Assembly (NCBI GenBank): GCA_003144275.1
Contig: NJBF01000019.1
Span: forward strand, 1 to 64,000
Length of the DNA: 64,000 nt
From: Candidatus Heimdallarchaeota archaeon B3_Heim
Lineage (GTDB): Archaea > Asgardarchaeota > Heimdallarchaeia > Hodarchaeales > Hodarchaeaceae
Direction: 5' to 3'
Below are positions 17,140 through 26,218 of this stretch, one piece after another. The translations under genes and the position numbers were made by a program. The notes beneath the pieces are model-generated. The model was not told where the DNA came from. It saw nothing but the letters and a program-made list of their open reading frames with translations, and ran no database searches. Position 1 is the first letter of the stretch; each line of letters opens with the position of its first letter.

Positions 17140-18591
17140 TTGGAAATTAGACAGACGAAAGTATTTTGCCTCTTTCGTGATGTAAAGGGCCTAGAATCAT
17201 TCTTTCTAAGTGATCTTGCCCAATCTGATATTCTACGTTGTATAATCTCTATTAAGGAGGAGGGAAAAAAACCTATTGGTTTTCAAGCAGAAATTACGGA
17301 AAGATATGATGTAAAATTCATAGAAATCGCTTCAACGAAGCGAAAAAAGACATCTCTTACCTTTCTTAATAAAGAAATGAAAAGCTGCCTTTCAGAAGTC
17401 CCTAAATCAGCACTTGGAATCCATTTCTTTTTGGATTTCTCGAATATTAAATTCCCTACGAAGCAGATTCTACTAATTGTTGACGCATTTGAAAAACATC
17501 TCATTAAAAATAAATCCGAGTTTACTATTTTTGCCATATTTAATGAACAACACCTCTCTAAACAACAATCTCGACAGCTGGCCCTAAGATTTCCATATCT
17601 GTGTTTATCACCTTCTCAAATCTATCCAAATTTCTATTACGATGATGGCTCCAGCAGAAAGTTTCCAGAATCACTTAGAGAATTATATCAGCCCATAGAA
17701 ATCCTGATAAAGGAATTGAAAGCTGAAAAATTGGAGATAGAACGATTAGAAAAACAGCTATTTCAAATATCAACTCAGCGTAACATATTAGAGTCAACTT
17801 TATCTTTTTATTTAGCCCAAGAAGGGAAATCTCGAAGTTCTCATGAGATTCCTGCAGATTTGATCTCATTAATGGAATTTCATTCGTTGAAACAAAAATA
17901 CAATCAAAAAACACAAATCCTTTCAACGGTTATTCATGATTTAAAATCTCCCCTGGCATCAATCCAAGGTTATTCTGAAGTAATCCTACATGGGTTATCT
18001 GGACCGATTACCCCAGAAATGAAAAAACAGCTCGGTACAATTATTACTAATACTCATCGTCTCGCTCGTATGGTTGATAGTCTTCTTGAATTCGAGCAAT
18101 ATGATCGATCAACCTACATTGCGGAAAGGGAGACTTTCGATTTAATTTCAATTCTCGAAGATGCAAAAATGGGGGTTCTTCCTCAGATGATTCGTAGAGG
18201 TCAAAAAATATCATATTTTGTACCAGAATCATTAGAAATTGTAGCAAACAAAGAATTAATTGTAAGAGCCTTACAAAATCTATTAGATAATGCCATCAAA
18301 TATTCACCCCCCGAAAAGGGTCAGGTAGAGGTATATGTTGAGGAAAAAAAAGCAGGGCATCAAAATGTAGTTATAATCACAATACAAGACAATGGTTTTG
18401 GATTCCGAAAGGCTGATTTGAAGAAAATTTTTCAACCATTTTCTCGATTCGAGACGCATTCAAAATCAACTGGATTAGGCTTATCTATCACAAAGAAAAT
18501 TATCGAAGATATTCACGGGGGAAAAATCAGCCTAATCTCTCCCGGGAGGAATAAAGGGAGTACTGTAAAAGTAGTTTTACCTAAGACCTAG
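17140..18591 (+). CDS. Soluble sensor histidine kinase with MEDS-like N-terminal domain
   Basis: 483 residues from a TTG preceded by AGAGGGG. Residues ~1-185 have no membrane helix and resemble the MEDS sensory domain (a DcmR-type sensor): an opening V-F-C-L-F-R-D-V-K-G-L and a later F-A-I-F-N-E-Q-H-L-S ... R-F-P-Y-L, like the family's C-x-Y-D-x-x-x-L-S ... H-P. A coiled coil follows (~188-220). The kinase core is complete: H-box I-H266-D-L-K-S-P, N-box N-L-L-D-N-A-I-K-Y, and ATP-lid glycines D-N-G-F-G-F and T-G-L-G-L-S. It should autophosphorylate H266 and pass phosphate to a receiver protein; the only receiver protein in the window is at 26.2 kb. It lies behind the CheW-like gene. Confidence 0.9.
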   Translation: MEIRQTKVFCLFRDVKGLESFFLSDLAQSDILRCIISIKEEGKKPIGFQAEITERYDVKFIEIASTKRKKTSLTFLNKEMKSCLSEVPKSALGIHFFLDFSNIKFPTKQILLIVDAFEKHLIKNKSEFTIFAIFNEQHLSKQQSRQLALRFPYLCLSPSQIYPNFYYDDGSSRKFPESLRELYQPIEILIKELKAEKLEIERLEKQLFQISTQRNILESTLSFYLAQEGKSRSSHEIPADLISLMEFHSLKQKYNQKTQILSTVIHDLKSPLASIQGYSEVILHGLSGPITPEMKKQLGTIITNTHRLARMVDSLLEFEQYDRSTYIAERETFDLISILEDAKMGVLPQMIRRGQKISYFVPESLEIVANKELIVRALQNLLDNAIKYSPPEKGQVEVYVEEKKAGHQNVVIITIQDNGFGFRKADLKKIFQPFSRFETHSKSTGLGLSITKKIIEDIHGGKISLISPGRNKGSTVKVVLPKT

Positions 18592-18676
18592 GCAATCTCT
18601 CGATACTTTTAAACTTAAGGGGGTATTAACCTAATCCTTAAAAAAGATCAAGATAATTCGTGAATGGGATAAAGAA

Positions 18677-19009
18677 TTGGCAGGAAATCCTTTAAAACAA
18701 CTCGAACAGGAGTACATTCTTCTTATACTTCAATATTTGCATTTGAATCCAAGAGGGAAAACATTTAGTCAAATCTGCGCATCAATCGAGCACCACGCAA
18801 ATCCTAAAAAAGTAACAGTAAGCCTTAAAACCCTTGCGACAATTGGGTTGGTTTATGAAATTAAAACAGAGAATAATACAGAAATCCTATATGTATTATC
18901 AAATCGGGGACGTTATGCGAGTGAAATCGTTTGGGACCTATTTCGTATCATTCTCAATCCACATGAGAGTAATGAAGACGACCCTGACCTATTAGATTTT
19001 TATCGTTAA
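18677..19009 (+). CDS. Small winged-helix-like protein
   Basis: 110 residues. Helix pattern L-L-I-L-Q-Y-L-H-L-N, a turn, then V-T-V-S-L-K-T-L-A-T-I-G-L-V-Y-E-I and a two-strand wing (N-T-E-I-L-Y-V-L-S-N-R-G-R-Y-A) look like a winged helix-turn-helix of the archaeal regulator type; the tail is acidic. The TTG start is uncertain: coding-looking sequence continues about 9 codons upstream without ATG, GTG or TTG, so a rare start (ATT or ATA) or a different start is possible. It follows the histidine kinase by 85 bp and may be its transcription partner, which is inference from position only. Confidence 0.6.
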   Translation: MAGNPLKQLEQEYILLILQYLHLNPRGKTFSQICASIEHHANPKKVTVSLKTLATIGLVYEIKTENNTEILYVLSNRGRYASEIVWDLFRIILNPHESNEDDPDLLDFYR

Positions 19010-19122
19010 GAAATTAAATTTTATCTTAATCATATTTTTGAACCATTAATCTCTCCATCATCTTTAGACTTGATTGAAATCGTCCAAACACAGATATTAA
19101 CATTAGCTCTAGTGAGTACATT

Positions 19123-20118
19123 ATGTCTTTTGCGGATCCTAAAATGCAAGCACTGCTGAAAAAGCAAAAATATCAGATATCAGGGAAAAACACTGCTGTT
19201 AAAAAATGTGGATGGACACATAATTCGCTAAGAGAGGATAGGTACTGTTACAAGCACTTTTATGGTATTAAGTCCCATCAATGCATACAATTTTCACCAG
19301 TATTAATTTGTAACTTTCTGTGTAAATTTTGTTGGCGAATACATGAATCTGATATCGGGGTTGAAAACATGTTCAGGCAGTATGATCCGCAGGATCAGGA
19401 AAGATTGACCGAAATCTTTGACTCCCCTAAAGATGTTGTAGATGCGTTGTTTGTGAGTCAACAGAGAATTATTTGCGGTTATAAACCATATGTCTCAACT
19501 TTGAAGTACGATGAAGCAATGAAACCGAAACATGCGACTTTGAGTTTAACAGGAGAACCCTTTCTTTATCCGTGGATACCTGAATTAATTGATGAGTTAA
19601 AAAGTCGAAATTTGACCGTTTTTATCGTTACTAATGGGAGTGTGCCTAGTACTTTACGCTCCATTCTAGAAAAGCAAGCTTATCCAACACAATTGTACAT
19701 AACTCTACCCACTCCTGGAGTAAAAAATTTTCTAAGTGTACATAGACCCCTTGAAAAAGAAAAGGCTTTAGAAAATATTTATGAGAGCTTAAAAATTATC
19801 GGAGAAGGAGTACCTTTTCGGACTGTTGCTCGATTGACTGTAGCTGAAGGATTAAATCTTATCGATCCAGAAGGGTATGCAGAAATGATAACTGGTATAA
19901 TGAAACCGTCTTTTGTAGAAGTGAAAGGAGTAGTTCATGTAGGTGCAGCTGAAAAGCGATTACCACGTACAGCGATGCCATCACATTCTAGGATAATGGA
20001 ATTTGCAAAACAACTTGAAAATTTAACTGATTATAAAATCGTTGCAGAATCTGAAGTAAGTCGTTTGGTTATTTTATCTAATGAAACTGACCCTCTGCTG
20101 ATACCAGAATTGAGCTAG
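19123..20118 (+). CDS. taw1: tRNA 4-demethylwyosine synthase (Taw1/TYW1)
   Basis: 331 residues, typical of the archaeal enzyme. It builds the tricyclic base of wybutosine derivatives at G37 of tRNA-Phe, joining N1-methylguanosine with carbons from pyruvate by radical SAM chemistry. The radical SAM cluster motif is C63-x3-C67-x2-C70, followed by W-R as usual. A second set of cysteines, C29, C42 and C54 (spacing 12 and 11), matches the ligands of the extra cluster in archaeal TYW1. S-L-T-G-E-P-F-L-Y-P is the glycine-rich SAM motif. No flavodoxin domain is fused, as expected in archaea. Clear ATG start. It supports an archaeal host because bacteria lack this pathway. Confidence 0.95.
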   Translation: MSFADPKMQALLKKQKYQISGKNTAVKKCGWTHNSLREDRYCYKHFYGIKSHQCIQFSPVLICNFLCKFCWRIHESDIGVENMFRQYDPQDQERLTEIFDSPKDVVDALFVSQQRIICGYKPYVSTLKYDEAMKPKHATLSLTGEPFLYPWIPELIDELKSRNLTVFIVTNGSVPSTLRSILEKQAYPTQLYITLPTPGVKNFLSVHRPLEKEKALENIYESLKIIGEGVPFRTVARLTVAEGLNLIDPEGYAEMITGIMKPSFVEVKGVVHVGAAEKRLPRTAMPSHSRIMEFAKQLENLTDYKIVAESEVSRLVILSNETDPLLIPELS

Positions 20119-20153
20119 AAATTAGGTTCAAGTTTAGGTATATCTACTGCTTC

Positions 20154-21353
20154 TCACGCAATCCTTTGTAAATAGCGTTTTAATCGTTTTTCGAGTCTAT
20201 CAGAGGTTGCACTTAGTATAGAATGAGGATAATTCGTCCCAATTGCTTTTAAAATTGCATTTAATGCTTTTTTCTGTTCTTCGAAACCTTTTATTATTAG
20301 TTCTTTGCTGAAATGATCTTTTGCGGAGGCCCACCATGTCTGACAACTGTATTGAGCCTTTGCCACTTCCTTTAATGCCTGACGTACTTCAAAATCACTT
20401 TCTTCCTTGTGTCTCAATAAAAAATCCAACGATTCGGAGAGAATATCAGAATGAAAATTCAGGATTTCATGAATTGAATTGCCAGGAAACGCCCAAAGAG
20501 GATAAGGAATGTTCCTATAGAGATCCTCTTCCGATGTGCTCCAACTACTTTCCTTAAATACTTCAATTTTCTCTCTGGGAAATGTTAAAATATCTTTAAC
20601 TGTATGGATAACAGATCTTTGCAAAATTTTTTTCAGAAATTTCTCATAACCTAGATGATGCTCTCCGAATGTTTCTAAATCAGTAGCAACAACTAGAACC
20701 GATTGTTGAGGTTGTTTAGCTTTTAAAAGATTCACATGCTCAATAAAGTTGTCAACACTTGGGTAATTTTTGAAGGATATGTTATTTGAGAGCTCACGAT
20801 TTCTGTAGATAAGCGCTAGATTTGGAGCAGAATGATGAACTGGGATTTTCTCAAATAGGGGTGATGGGTGGTTTTCATTGCTACTAACGGCAATTTCGGG
20901 TATAATAGTGTATTGATACCCTAAAGATTCTAACTGGCTTAATAAAATCGGCGATACTGCCAATTCTGGTGGCCAAAACCCAATTGGATGCCAAACTGAG
21001 CCAAAAATCCTCAAATTCATCTGGTGATTCAATGTTATTTGGTAACGGGATTCTTTTTCGGATAGTAAAGGTAAAATTGGGTGATAAGCCCCAGATTCAA
21101 GAAATTCTACTTGGTCATTTCTAGCTAGATTTGCGAACTTCTCAATTACATTTGAATATCCTGCTTCAAGCATTTCGCTAAGACTAGCATTGAAATTCAA
21201 GGTGAGCTTTATCTCAGGATTTTCCTCTAACATTTCAGCTACTGGGATGTAACAATTGTTGATAATACGATCTAAAACTTCTGGAGTTTGATTAGGGGGC
21301 TGATATGCATGACAAACGATGGCTATCTCGGGTTTAATATCATTATCTAACAT
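20154..21353 (-). CDS. GH57 family alpha-glucan-active glycoside hydrolase
   Basis: 399 residues with the ordered GH57 motifs: H15-A-Y-Q-P-P at the N-terminus (usually H-Q-P), G-F-W-P-P-E130 carrying the nucleophile, H-H-S around residue 173, and A-T-D225-L-E-T-F-G-E-H-H with the acid/base aspartate. GH57 includes alpha-amylases, 4-alpha-glucanotransferases, amylopullulanases and branching enzymes; this is the shorter catalytic-domain form and the specificity cannot be read. There is no signal peptide, so it acts in the cytosol, probably on glycogen-like glucan together with MalQ at 2.7-4.3 kb. It converges on taw1 with a 35-bp gap. Confidence 0.85.
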   Translation of the reverse strand: MLDNDIKPEIAIVCHAYQPPNQTPEVLDRIINNCYIPVAEMLEENPEIKLTLNFNASLSEMLEAGYSNVIEKFANLARNDQVEFLESGAYHPILPLLSEKESRYQITLNHQMNLRIFGSVWHPIGFWPPELAVSPILLSQLESLGYQYTIIPEIAVSSNENHPSPLFEKIPVHHSAPNLALIYRNRELSNNISFKNYPSVDNFIEHVNLLKAKQPQQSVLVVATDLETFGEHHLGYEKFLKKILQRSVIHTVKDILTFPREKIEVFKESSWSTSEEDLYRNIPYPLWAFPGNSIHEILNFHSDILSESLDFLLRHKEESDFEVRQALKEVAKAQYSCQTWWASAKDHFSKELIIKGFEEQKKALNAILKAIGTNYPHSILSATSDRLEKRLKRYLQRIA

Positions 21354-21401
21354 ATAAAATCACTGAAAACAAGTTGAAAAGAAGTAAATCAAACGATTAG
21401 T

Positions 21402-22346
21402 TTAAAAACCGCGTGTAAGTTCCCACAACCGCTTTTTCCTCGCTGCACGTTCCCGTTCGATATCTTTTTTTCGTTCTTCTTCATTTAAAAATGCTTTTTG
21501 TTCATCTGGTTCTGGTTCTTGATGATCGTGTTCGGCATGTGATTCAGTTTCTTCAGTTTCTAATTTTTCAGGTTTTATTTCTTGTTCAAATGAACCAGTA
21601 CTAAAATTACTTACAAAAGAAGTAGAATTTAAGTCATCTGGAGAAAAAGGAACCTTTGGTTCAGATTGAGGTTGAGTTTCTTCTGGTTCGGTAAACGAAT
21701 CTGTACTAGACAAAAGTGGATCTGATGGTATAACTTCTTTAGCAGGATCTTCATTTTCCTCTAACAATTGCTCAAGGGGAGATTTTTCTTCCACTTCCCC
21801 GAAAAATGATGCTGTATTTAATTTTTCTTTAAAAATCTCTGATGGTCTACCATTTTCTTCAGCAGATATACCTAGTACAGGTTCTTCTGCCACCTGCTGT
21901 GATATTGGTGGGGTAGTAGGTTTCTTATCACGTGCTTCATTTTCAGCAAATTTTTTCACGAAAGAAATTCTCTCTTCCTCAACATTACTCTCAGATTGTT
22001 TTAATACTTCTAAAATTTCCGCCGTATCGAGTTTAAGAATGGGTTTTGGTTTTACTACCTTTGTTTCGGGAATTGAAACTATTTCTTCTTTGGTTTTCTC
22101 AACATGTTTAACATGGGGTGATACTACGACAGGTTCAGGAATAGAGGCTGGTTTTGCAGAAATTATCTTTCCTAAGATACCTAAAAATTCTCTTGCTTCT
22201 TCATTCTCAAATTCTAAAATGAAGTCCTCACTGGTAATTTCGAGATGTTGAAGTTTATCATTTATTGCAACAGCTTTCAGACAAATCTTTGGACCAACAC
22301 GATCTAAGCACCAGGTAACTTCCTTTTTTTGATACTCAACATCCAT
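21402..22346 (-). CDS. Hypothetical protein: small folded N-terminus plus long acidic disordered tail
   Basis: 314 residues, not recognised. Residues 1-65 alternate strands and a final amphipathic helix (F-L-G-I-L-G-K-I). The rest is low complexity, rich in E, P, S and T, and ends in a basic helix with R-E-R-A-A-R-K-K-R near the C-terminus. The N-terminal domain matches the whole of the 67-residue protein encoded 19 bp upstream in hydrophobic pattern, so the two look like diverged copies, one carrying an added tail. The pair appear co-transcribed. The tail suggests a binding or tethering role, which is inference only. Confidence 0.6.
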   Translation of the reverse strand: MDVEYQKKEVTWCLDRVGPKICLKAVAINDKLQHLEITSEDFILEFENEEAREFLGILGKIISAKPASIPEPVVVSPHVKHVEKTKEEIVSIPETKVVKPKPILKLDTAEILEVLKQSESNVEEERISFVKKFAENEARDKKPTTPPISQQVAEEPVLGISAEENGRPSEIFKEKLNTASFFGEVEEKSPLEQLLEENEDPAKEVIPSDPLLSSTDSFTEPEETQPQSEPKVPFSPDDLNSTSFVSNFSTGSFEQEIKPEKLETEETESHAEHDHQEPEPDEQKAFLNEEERKKDIERERAARKKRLWELTRGF

Positions 22347-22365
22347 TATATATCAATCCTGCAAT

Positions 22366-22569
22366 TTAAAAACTTTCTAGGAACTTACTAAAGAGATCCA
22401 TGAAACTGGAGATGTCATCTTGGTCTAGGGAGAGAACTCCATCATCTGTTTTTATCATTAAGCTTTTTTCATCACTGTTCTGACTATGAATGACATGTAC
22501 TTCCACTATTGCGCCTGATTTCATTTTGAGTCCAGTCGTAGAATCGATGATTTTTTCAGTTAACTTCAT
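22366..22569 (-). CDS. Small hypothetical protein, paralogue of the next gene's N-terminus
   Basis: 67 residues. Strand-like segments (A-I-V-E-V-H-V-I-H, S-L-M-I-K-T-D-D-G-V-L-S-L) are followed by an amphipathic helix (F-M-D-L-F-S-K-F-L). About 30 residues at the end line up without gaps with residues ~34-65 of the downstream protein in hydrophobic pattern (S-L-M-I versus H-L-E-I, F-M-D-L-F versus F-L-G-I-L). ATG start at 22567-22569. No family recognised. The 19-bp gap to the next gene argues for one operon and helps to support such a short gene. Confidence 0.55.
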   Translation of the reverse strand: MKLTEKIIDSTTGLKMKSGAIVEVHVIHSQNSDEKSLMIKTDDGVLSLDQDDISSFMDLFSKFLESF

Positions 22570-22637
22570 GAGTAATTCCCCTAATCATTCCATAGTTTGA
22601 ATTATTAAGCAACCTCCTAAAAAAGTATTCGTTTAGC

Positions 22638-24044
22638 ATGGATGGATTGAAAGTGACTTGGGAAGAATCAGCTATAGATCTTTTAAGAAGTTTAATACAC
22701 TATAATACTGTTAATAATCCTTCCGAAAATCAATTTCCTGATCTGAGTATTATTACAGATATTCAAAAAATTCTCCTTCGATGGAATCCTGAATATAAAT
22801 CTAAAGTTTTTGAAACTGGGAATTATTCTTCTCTTTATATATCAAGTGATCTTACTAAACCAAGTGATATTGTATTTCTAGGACATTTCGATGTCGTTCC
22901 AGTTACAACTGATTGGAATTCCAATCCCTTCGATCTAACAATAAGAGATGAGAAATTGGGTTTTGCTAGAGGATCAAAGGATTGCAAAGGATCTGTTGTG
23001 TCTGTACTCATGTTTTTAAAAAAAATTAATCTAAATCCAAAAACCAAATCTGTAGTCAACAGAATAGGTTTATTTCTTTCAACTGACGAAGAAAGTGGAG
23101 GGCAATATGGGGCAAAGGAATTTTTTAGTTATGCTAAAAAATCTAATATTCTACCAAAACGTGTGATTAATGTCGACGGAGGCCCAAAGGTAGTTTACAA
23201 AAGACGAGCAGGGTTTAACCTACGATTGACGGCCCCACCATTAGTTAAAAAAACAACAGCGTCAGTAAAAGAGAAAGTGTTTTCCACTCGTATTCTATAT
23301 GATAATAATCGACACAGTGCTTATTTTGTACCTGGAGTAGATTCTCATGCTCTATTATTGTTATCCAAGTATTTACACATCAAACCTCATGTAAAAATCA
23401 ATGCAATTTCCGGTGAGTGGGTAAAGGGGAATGTGATCCCAAATACGGTACATGCCACCGTTGTAGATCCTCAAACGGAATCTGACTTAACACAACAGGT
23501 TACATATGATGAAAATTTAACAAAAATCTTACGAATACTCCGAAGTTTAGCCTTAAGCAAAGTGAAGACAGAAAAGTCTAGTGAATTTGGGATAACTATG
23601 AATCCGAATATTTTATCATATTCTACTTCTGATGGTACATCGGTACAATTCGATATTCGTGCCTTTCTGTCACCTAATGAGAAAGGAAGAATAGTCGAGG
23701 CTGTCACCAGTCGTTTAGGATCATTTGAACAAGGAAAGCTTGAGTGTCGTGGTTCCTCGGGTTACTTCTATACTGATCCTTCTAATCCTTTAGTCACAAT
23801 TGCAACTGAGGTTATGAAAGCTTATAGGTTAATGGACGATGATGAACTTCCCAAAGAACAAGAAGGCGCATCAGATGCTCGTTATGCAACAATGTTTGGA
23901 GTACCTGCAATTGACATTGGCCCCAAGGGAGGAAATATTCATGGAGTCGATGAATATATTGATTTAGAATCGATGTTACAATTTTCTACAATTTACGAGG
24001 ATATTTCGCTCAAATTATTGGACGAAGTTCAAACAGAGCAATAG
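22638..24044 (+). CDS. M20 family metallopeptidase (ArgE/DapE/CPG2-like)
   Basis: 468 residues. Metal and catalytic residues of M20 enzymes are in place: H83-F-D85-V-V-P, R-G-S-K-D115-C-K-G, the general base pair E151-E152 in S-T-D-E-E-S-G-G, and D180 in N-V-D-G-G; a C-terminal histidine is in G-N-I-H-G-V-D-E-Y. A lid domain lies between about 195 and 345. These two-zinc enzymes remove acyl or amino-acid groups (deacetylases, dipeptidases) in the cytosol. Substrate unknown; nothing nearby belongs to arginine or lysine synthesis. ATG at 22638 matches the family N-terminus. Confidence 0.9.
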   Translation: MDGLKVTWEESAIDLLRSLIHYNTVNNPSENQFPDLSIITDIQKILLRWNPEYKSKVFETGNYSSLYISSDLTKPSDIVFLGHFDVVPVTTDWNSNPFDLTIRDEKLGFARGSKDCKGSVVSVLMFLKKINLNPKTKSVVNRIGLFLSTDEESGGQYGAKEFFSYAKKSNILPKRVINVDGGPKVVYKRRAGFNLRLTAPPLVKKTTASVKEKVFSTRILYDNNRHSAYFVPGVDSHALLLLSKYLHIKPHVKINAISGEWVKGNVIPNTVHATVVDPQTESDLTQQVTYDENLTKILRILRSLALSKVKTEKSSEFGITMNPNILSYSTSDGTSVQFDIRAFLSPNEKGRIVEAVTSRLGSFEQGKLECRGSSGYFYTDPSNPLVTIATEVMKAYRLMDDDELPKEQEGASDARYATMFGVPAIDIGPKGGNIHGVDEYIDLESMLQFSTIYEDISLKLLDEVQTEQ

Positions 24045-24181
24045 TGTTACTGCTCTACCTCCAAAGTAACAAACCTCTCCTAAATCTTTCAATTCCGATT
24101 GGTAATTTGCCTGATAACTCATATCTAAAGAGATATCAATGACAACCCTTTAAGTGAAAAGCAGTGAGTAAATGATCGCCC

Positions 24182-24979
24182 ATGCCCCTAGAGAATAATC
24201 AAATCTATAATATGGATTGTATTGATGGCCTAGCTCAACTTGAGAAGAATTCAATTGATCTTTTACTAACCGACCCACCTTTCGGAATAGATTTTCATAA
24301 AGTTGGAACCCAATACAACAGAAAGCAGAAAGAGCTCGGTAAAATGTACCATGAGGTCTCTTCTGAGGAATATTATGATTTTACCTTAAATTGGTTGAAA
24401 CCCTGTTGGGAAGCTATGAAACCTAGTGCTAGCGGTTACATTTTTAGTGGATGGAACCATTTGGGGGATATTTTGAATGCACTTGCTCAAATAGGGTTTC
24501 GGATTATCAATCATATTGTATGGAAATATCAATTTGGAGTATTTACAAAAAAACGGTTTGTCACAAGCCATTACCATATACTATATTTCACTAAATTAGG
24601 GGTGAAGGAGGATAGATTACGGACGTTTAATAGGGTACCTGAATATAGCAGTTCCCCAGGGAAACTATATTTTGAGGATGTCTGGCGCATTAACAGAGAT
24701 TATCAGAAAGGGGGAGAAAAGACACCAACTCGACTTCCTTTAGCAATCACCGATAAATGTGTACGAATGGGAAGTAATGAGGGTGACACCATACTTGAAC
24801 CCTTTTTAGGGAGTGGGAGTGTGGTATTATCAGCAATAAAATACAATAGACAGTTCATCGGCTTTGAATTATCAGAGAAAATCTATCAAATTGCTGAAAG
24901 ACGGATAAAAGACCAAATAATCGATCTTGGCACTAAGGATACTAGCTTGGATTTCTGGTTAAGTGATACTGGGAAATGA
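24182..24979 (+). CDS. DNA methyltransferase (beta-class N6-adenine/N4-cytosine type), no restriction partner
   Basis: 265 residues. Motif IV is D31-P-P-F, inside L-L-L-T-D-P-P-F-G, and the SAM-binding motif I is near the C-terminus as E-P-F-L-G-S-G-S followed by F-I-G-F-E-L; this order (IV before I) defines the beta class. D-P-P-F is more common in N6-adenine than in N4-cytosine enzymes. It should methylate double-stranded DNA at a specific site. No endonuclease or specificity subunit lies next to it (M20 peptidase upstream, SDR enzyme downstream), so it is an orphan methylase, perhaps with a role in replication timing or gene control. Start ATG at 24182. Confidence 0.85.
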   Translation: MPLENNQIYNMDCIDGLAQLEKNSIDLLLTDPPFGIDFHKVGTQYNRKQKELGKMYHEVSSEEYYDFTLNWLKPCWEAMKPSASGYIFSGWNHLGDILNALAQIGFRIINHIVWKYQFGVFTKKRFVTSHYHILYFTKLGVKEDRLRTFNRVPEYSSSPGKLYFEDVWRINRDYQKGGEKTPTRLPLAITDKCVRMGSNEGDTILEPFLGSGSVVLSAIKYNRQFIGFELSEKIYQIAERRIKDQIIDLGTKDTSLDFWLSDTGK

Positions 24980-25052
24980 TTCATGAATGTTTCAAACAAC
25001 TAATTAATTACAATAATTTAAGGAGCAAAACACGAATACATCCGTGGTAAGT

Positions 25053-26075
25053 ATGGTTTTCTTAATTACTGGTGGTACTGGTCTAGTAGGGAGTTTTTTA
25101 CTAGAAAAATTTGCCGCTACACCTTCATTAAACGAGAGTGAATGTCGTGTCATTGTACGTAATTCCGAAAGTAGGCTGAAAGTTGAAAAACTCGGATTAA
25201 CTCCAATTGAAGCTGATTTAAATGACATTGCCAGTTTAAAGAAAGCAATTAAAGATGTTACTTCTGTTATTCATTTAGCCGCGAGAGCAGATGATTGGGC
25301 TACATGGAAAGACCTTTACAGGGTTAATGTTGAAGGACTAGAGAATTTAGTATCAGTTTGTCGCAATGCTAATACCGATCCATTCATTTCTCACGTGAGT
25401 TCTACAGGGGTTTACGGCCATTATATTCCTAGTACACGAGTAACTGAAACATATCGGTTTAATCCTACAAGTATATATCAAAAGAGTAAATATTACCAAG
25501 AAAAGCATTTATGGGAGCTGAAGGAGCATGAAGGATGGGAAAATTTCAGTCTTGTTAGATCACCTAGTATAATAGGACCACGAGACACTAAAACGATAGG
25601 TGAAATATTCAAAGCTGTCTATGAACATAAATTCCCAATTTTAAGAGGCGGAGATATGTATGCTACATTTATTCACCCTCTAGATCTTAGTACAGCACTC
25701 CTTCTGTTAGATTCTAACAAGTCCCGTTCGAAAGGACAAGCATACAATGTCCGATCCTTTGAAACTAAAATGACGATTTTCTTAGAGTATATTGTTAAAT
25801 TAGTTAATCCACCCAAGGCCCCCTCTCCAATTAATTACCGTCTTGTTTACACTGTAGCTGTATTATCCGAACTCTATTCAAAGATTTCAGGTCGAAAAAC
25901 GACATTGAATAGGTATCGTGTAACAAAATTTGCCAAGTCTCGCCGTTATGATGATACGAAAATAAAAACGGAACTCAACTTTAAACCAGAAAAGAACATG
26001 GAAATTACACTTGATGAGTCGTATGAATGGTTAACATTACACGGTATTTTTCCGCCGAAGCAAAATGTGGATTAG
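25053..26075 (+). CDS. NAD(P)-dependent epimerase/dehydratase (extended SDR)
   Basis: About 340 residues. The Rossmann motif I-T-G-G-T-G-L-V-G is at the N-terminus, V-I-H-L-A-A-R is the conserved strand 4 segment, and the active-site pair is Y-x-x-x-K in S-I-Y-Q-K-S-K, preceded by V-S-S-T-G-V-Y-G. This is the extended SDR type of sugar-nucleotide epimerases and 3-beta-hydroxysteroid dehydrogenase-like enzymes; F-I-H-P-L-D-L is often seen in the latter branch. Substrate unknown. I prefer the ATG at 25053; a GTG at 25044 in frame is possible, and the AGGAG at about 25021 is too far from either. Confidence 0.85.
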   Translation: MVFLITGGTGLVGSFLLEKFAATPSLNESECRVIVRNSESRLKVEKLGLTPIEADLNDIASLKKAIKDVTSVIHLAARADDWATWKDLYRVNVEGLENLVSVCRNANTDPFISHVSSTGVYGHYIPSTRVTETYRFNPTSIYQKSKYYQEKHLWELKEHEGWENFSLVRSPSIIGPRDTKTIGEIFKAVYEHKFPILRGGDMYATFIHPLDLSTALLLLDSNKSRSKGQAYNVRSFETKMTIFLEYIVKLVNPPKAPSPINYRLVYTVAVLSELYSKISGRKTTLNRYRVTKFAKSRRYDDTKIKTELNFKPEKNMEITLDESYEWLTLHGIFPPKQNVD

Positions 26076-26218
26076 GGTTACTTTAGAGAGAATACCTAGT
26101 CCAGAAAAGGGAGGACTAAGAAAGAGAATATGTAAACATTTAGATATAAATAAAAAACATAAATTCTCTAACCTAATCAGAATCTAATCCGTAACGATTT
26201 CATCTTGAAGGTATCCAC

